Shown here in pieces: positions 60,687 to 64,000 of a stretch of 64,000 nucleotides of DNA. Source of the stretch: Planctomycetia bacterium (GTDB lineage Bacteria; Planctomycetota; Planctomycetia; Pirellulales; Thermoguttaceae); NCBI GenBank assembly GCA_030527015.1, contig JAUNBR010000014.1, positions 1 through 64,000 on the forward strand. The letters run 5' to 3'. Position 1 is the stretch's first letter; each line of letters begins with the position of its first letter. The notes under the pieces are model-generated. The model was not told the origin of the DNA and did no database searches. It worked only from the letters and a program-made list of their open reading frames with translations. A program made the translations under genes and the position numbers.

Positions 60687-60726
60687 TATACCCGATACAT
60701 TATAAAATTCCGTTTCCTCAGCATTT
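60687..60726 (+). repeat. DPE, forward, left half
   Basis: TATACCCGATACATTATAAA to CAGCATTT, then interrupted by the next complete copy at TATACTCG. Confidence 0.85.
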
Positions 60727-60830
60727 TATACTCGATACACTATAAATTTTCGCTTCCCGGCATTTAGCTTCGCTGAAAATGCCTGCTTTAAGAGCCGCAC
60801 AAAATGGAAATTTAAAGTGAGACCAGTATA
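60727..60830 (+). repeat. DPE, forward, full length
   Basis: TATACTCGATACACTATAAA, CCCGGCATTTAGCTTCGCTG, AAAATGCCTGC, then right arm GGAAATTTAAAGTGAGACC and AGTATA. Confidence 0.95.
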
Positions 60831-60846
60831 TTTTGGGAGACACATC

Positions 60847-60890
60847 CTTTCAGATTCACAGGAAACGGAATTTTAAGGTAAACCTGTATA
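60847..60890 (+). repeat. DPE, forward, right part
   Basis: CTTTCAGATTCACAGGAAAC then GGAATTTTAAGG and AACCTGTATA. With the half at 60687 it may represent one element split by the 60727 copy. Confidence 0.6.
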
Positions 60891-60981
60891 TCTCTTGGTG
60901 ACTGAGAGGGGAGTGTCGGTGAGACGTGGCGTGAAATTTTAATGAAGTCAGAATTTTTGAAAATTTTTGTGGTGTGCAGAC

Positions 60982-62064
60982 ATGATGAAAAATACGCATT
61001 TCCTCGCTTTAGAGGACGGGGAAATTTTTTATGGAATCTCTCGCGGTGCACCGGTGGACATGCTGGGAGAAGTGGTTTTTAATACAGGGATGACGGGGTA
61101 TGAGGAAATTATCAGTGATCCTTCATATTTCGGGCAGATCGTGGCGTTCAGTGCGCCGGAAATCGGAAATTATGGATGTAATGCCGCGGACATGGAGTCT
61201 CGCGGTCTTTTTTTTAGTGGTTTACTGGCGCGGGAGATAAATCCTCCCTCGAATTACACCGCGGAAGAATCTTTGTCGGAAATGCTCATCAGGCACAGAA
61301 AGCCCGCGCTTTCGCAGATCGATACGCGGCGTCTGGTGCTGCACTTACGAGAACACGGGACGAAAAAAGCGTTTATACATGCGTCGGATGAAATAATTTC
61401 TCCAAAAGAAGCCGTGACATGGGCACTTACGTGGCGGGGACTGGATGGTTATGATTCCGCGTCAGAGGTGACTCAGAAGGAATCTTATGTTTGGAACCCG
61501 GAGGGGGAGATAAATATTGTCGCGCTGGATTTCGGAATAAAGTGGAACATTTTGCGGCAGATGGCGAAACATGGAATGCGGGTGACCGTGCTTCCTGCAT
61601 GGACGGAGGCGGCTAAAATTTTAGCTCTGAAACCGGAGGGTGTGTTTTTCTCGAATGGCCCCGGAGACCCGGTGGGCGTGAAAGGCGCGATTTCCACCGC
61701 GAAAAATTTAATCGGTCACGTGCCCATGATGGGAATCTGTCTGGGACATCAGATTCTTGCTCTGGCCTGTGAAGCTTCCTGTGGACGCTTGAAATTCGGG
61801 CACCATGGCTGTAATCATCCTGTGAAAAATGTCTTGGAGGATTCTGTCTCGATTACCAGTCAGAATCATAATTTCGCGGTGTGTCCAGATTCCTTGCCGG
61901 AATGTTTGCAGGTAACTCATATAAATCTGAATGACGGGACGATCGAAGGAATGCGGCATGTTCGGGAACCCATGCTCTGTGTGCAGTTTCATCCCGAGGC
62001 GGCACCAGGGCCGAATGATTCGGTGAAAATATTTCACGAATTTTTGAAACTTATCGGAAGATAA
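60982..62064 (+). CDS. carA: Carbamoyl-phosphate synthase small subunit
   Basis: 360 residues from the ATG at 60982; a TTG at 60967 and an ATG at 60985 are alternatives, and none has a strong ribosome-binding site. The N-terminal domain shows FNTGMTGYEEIISDPSY. The C-terminal class I glutamine amidotransferase has its Cys nucleophile in GICLGHQI (about residue 254) and the His-Glu pair in VQFHPEA. It releases ammonia from glutamine and channels it to CarB for arginine and pyrimidine synthesis. carB follows 114 nt downstream. Confidence 0.98.
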   Translation: MMKNTHFLALEDGEIFYGISRGAPVDMLGEVVFNTGMTGYEEIISDPSYFGQIVAFSAPEIGNYGCNAADMESRGLFFSGLLAREINPPSNYTAEESLSEMLIRHRKPALSQIDTRRLVLHLREHGTKKAFIHASDEIISPKEAVTWALTWRGLDGYDSASEVTQKESYVWNPEGEINIVALDFGIKWNILRQMAKHGMRVTVLPAWTEAAKILALKPEGVFFSNGPGDPVGVKGAISTAKNLIGHVPMMGICLGHQILALACEASCGRLKFGHHGCNHPVKNVLEDSVSITSQNHNFAVCPDSLPECLQVTHINLNDGTIEGMRHVREPMLCVQFHPEAAPGPNDSVKIFHEFLKLIGR

Positions 62065-62178
62065 AACACGAACTTCATGGATGGAAATTTCGTGGGTGGC
62101 ACGGTGGTGACTTTTGTGTAAAAAAAATATATATAGAGACTGGTTTCACAAAAATAGGAAAGAGAGAAGTTTTTGCTT

Positions 62179-64000
62179 ATGCCAAAACGTAAAGACATTC
62201 AAAAAATCATGATTATCGGTTCCGGGCCTATCGTCATCGGACAGGGATGTGAATTCGATTATTCTGGCGTCCAGGCGTGTAAAGTTTTGAAGCAGGAGGG
62301 TTTCGAAATCGTCCTGGTAAACAGTAATCCCGCGACGATTATGACGGATTCAGAATTCGCGGATCGAACGTATATCGAGCCATTAACTCTGGCGAGTATT
62401 CATGAGATTATTCGCCGTGAACGTCCTGACGCACTCTTACCCACGCTGGGAGGGCAGACGGCGTTAAATTTGGCCATGGAGCTGGAGGATGCTGGATTAT
62501 TACGGCGGTATCAACTGAAACTTATCGGTGCCAGCGCGGATGTGATTCGCCGCGCGGAGGACCGGCAAGAGTTTAAGGCGGCGATGAAAAGTATTGGGCT
62601 GGAACTGCCACGTTCCATTTCGGTGCATACATTATCGCAGGCGCGTCAGGCCGCCGAGGAAATGGGAACGTTTCCGCTTATCATTCGTCCGGGCTTCACT
62701 TTAGGTGGCAGCGGGGGAGGAATCGCGCATGATGCGGAGGAATTCGAAACTATCGTCGCACGAGGACTGACGGCCAGTCGAAATTCGGAAGTGCTGATCG
62801 AGGAATCTCTGCTGGGATGGAAGGAATATGAGATGGAGGTCATTCGTGACAAAAAAAACACGGCGGTGATTGTCTGCTCGATCGAGAACGTGGATCCCAT
62901 GGGCGTTCATACTGGAGATTCCATTACCGTGGCACCGGCGCAGACTCTGACGGATAAAGAGTATCAGCGGATGAGGGACGACAGTCTGCGGGTGATGGAA
63001 GTTATTGGCGTGGAGACTGGCGGCTCGAATGTGCAGTGGGCGGTGAATCCTGAAAATGGTCGTCGGGTGATTATCGAGATGAATCCGCGCGTTTCGCGTT
63101 CTAGTGCCCTGGCGAGTAAAGCGACTGGTTTTCCGATCGCGAAAATTGCTGCGCTTTTGGCCGTGGGATACACACTGGACGAGCTGAAAAATGACATCAC
63201 AGGGAGTACTCCAGCCTGTTTTGAACCTGCGCTGGATTATGTAGTGACGAAAATTCCTCGCTTTACTTTTGAGAAATTCCCTGCCGCGGACACGACGCTA
63301 GGCACTCAGATGAAATCTGTCGGGGAGGTAATGGCGCTGGGACGCACGTTCGTGGAATCTTTTCAGAAAGCGTGGCGATCTTTGGAAACCGGCCGTGCTG
63401 GTTTTGGTGCAGACGGGAAGGATGAGCTGTATGAATCCCTGGATGACGACGCTTTACGAAACGCTCTAAAACGATTTTCTGCGGACAGAATGTTTTATAT
63501 TCGGGCCGCGATGAAACGAGGATGGACACCGGAATCTCTGCGGGATCTGACAGGCGTGGATCTTTTTTTCTTACAAAAAATATGGCAGTTAGTGGCGTAT
63601 GAATCGGAAATCGCGGTACGTGGTGAAACTCCTGAAGTTTTGCGGCGTGCGAAAGAAATGGGTTTTTCTGATCGACAGATCGCGTTTCTGACGGGGAAAA
63701 CGGAAGAGGAAATTCGTCAGAGGAGAATCTTGGAGGGAATCACTCCCGTTTATGGTACTGTGGATACTTGTGCGGGTGAGTTTACGGCACCGACACCATA
63801 TTATTATTCAACTTACGGCGAATATGATGAACCGGTGAGGGACTCTGCAGGAAAGCAGCGAATCATGATCCTCGGTGGAGGTCCGAACCGAATTGGACAG
63901 GGAATCGAATTCGATTATTGTTGTGTTCATGCGGCTTTCGCTTTACGTGAAGCGGGTTATGAAACCATCATGGTAAATAGTAATCCTGAAACGGTTTCGA
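62179..64000 (+). CDS. carB: Carbamoyl-phosphate synthase large subunit (3' end outside window)
   Basis: At least 607 residues, open to the window edge; family members have about 1,070. GGAAAGAGAGAAG precedes the ATG. The first ATP-grasp half opens with [18 protein letters not shown]. It contains [13 protein letters not shown] and the metal-binding [19 protein letters not shown]. The oligomerisation domain spans about residues 400-550. The second half begins near residue 560 with [20 protein letters not shown], the internal duplicate of the first. It makes carbamoyl phosphate from bicarbonate, ATP and the ammonia released by CarA. Confidence 0.98.
   Translation, partial: MPKRKDIQKIMIIGSGPIVIGQGCEFDYSGVQACKVLKQEGFEIVLVNSNPATIMTDSEFADRTYIEPLTLASIHEIIRRERPDALLPTLGGQTALNLAMELEDAGLLRRYQLKLIGASADVIRRAEDRQEFKAAMKSIGLELPRSISVHTLSQARQAAEEMGTFPLIIRPGFTLGGSGGGIAHDAEEFETIVARGLTASRNSEVLIEESLLGWKEYEMEVIRDKKNTAVIVCSIENVDPMGVHTGDSITVAPAQTLTDKEYQRMRDDSLRVMEVIGVETGGSNVQWAVNPENGRRVIIEMNPRVSRSSALASKATGFPIAKIAALLAVGYTLDELKNDITGSTPACFEPALDYVVTKIPRFTFEKFPAADTTLGTQMKSVGEVMALGRTFVESFQKAWRSLETGRAGFGADGKDELYESLDDDALRNALKRFSADRMFYIRAAMKRGWTPESLRDLTGVDLFFLQKIWQLVAYESEIAVRGETPEVLRRAKEMGFSDRQIAFLTGKTEEEIRQRRILEGITPVYGTVDTCAGEFTAPTPYYYSTYGEYDEPVRDSAGKQRIMILGGGPNRIGQGIEFDYCCVHAAFALREAGYETIMVNSNPETVS

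Larger units (their letters stand above)
60573..60981. other. glnN-carA spacer
   Basis: 409 bp: a half DPE, a complete forward DPE directly after it, and a right-arm fragment. No clear terminator or carA promoter seen. Confidence 0.65.

Overview
The window looks like the chromosome of a Planctomycetota bacterium of moderate, AT-leaning composition. I infer this from two DUF1559 proteins (prepilin-type N terminus, H-X9-DG near the C terminus), a DUF1571 protein, a giant PEP-CTERM beta-strand-repeat protein, a eukaryote-like UDP-sugar pyrophosphorylase and an EF-Tu with a planctomycete-like switch I. A Pirellulales/Thermoguttaceae-type gut relative is my guess, not something the sequence proves.

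Layout. 1-4.2 kb: the 3' part of a huge PEP-CTERM surface or secreted protein. 4.3-9.8 kb: a secreted alpha-galactosidase-like hydrolase behind an unusual G-tract promoter, a membrane-anchored thioredoxin, a Na/phosphate cotransporter and a separate PhoU-like protein. 10.1-27.3 kb: the expression-machinery locus, in the order tRNA-Thr, Tyr, Gly, Thr, tuf, tRNA-Trp, secE, nusG, rplK, rplA, rplJ, rplL, rpoB, rpoC. The gene order is conserved but the genes are spread apart by long AT-rich spacers. 28.1-34.9 kb: sbcC, hemB, der. 35.5-38.6 kb (minus strand): a DUF1571 membrane-anchored protein and a UDP-sugar pyrophosphorylase. 39.6-44.5 kb: two DUF1559 pseudopilin-like proteins, a lipoprotein with a possible leaderless promoter and a DUF4416 protein. 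44.9-50.2 kb: a secreted DUF11-repeat protein (minus) and an SSS-family sodium symporter. 50.8-52.7 kb: a small, compositionally distinct island with an unrecognised membrane protein carrying three copies of a 75-residue domain, plus a broken, tape-measure-like gene. 53.1-64 kb: nitrogen and carbamoyl-phosphate metabolism, with gltB (minus) divergent from type III glutamine synthetase, then carA and the start of carB. GltB and GSIII would form the GS-GOGAT cycle, and CarA uses the glutamine produced.

The most striking thing is not a gene. Nearly every intergenic spacer carries one or more copies of the same roughly 105-bp imperfect palindrome, here called DPE (dispersed palindromic element). 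I count about 35 full or near-full copies and about a dozen fragments, in both orientations, none inside a convincing coding region. Each copy has outer inverted arms of about 26 bp that begin and end in TATA and an inner A/T-rich hairpin whose stem varies in a partly compensatory way between copies. Copies occur in tandem sharing end sequences, as arm-swapped near-perfect palindromes, and with small GC-rich inserts in the loop. 'Forward' below means the copy begins on the + strand with a TATACCCGATACAC-like arm and ends with a GAACCAGTATA-like arm. No transposase is present in the window. A second repeat class, two arrays of seven G-rich heptamers, lies at 4312-4360 and 8669-8717.

All calls come from reading the sequence by eye. 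Family assignments rest on remembered motifs, with no database search.
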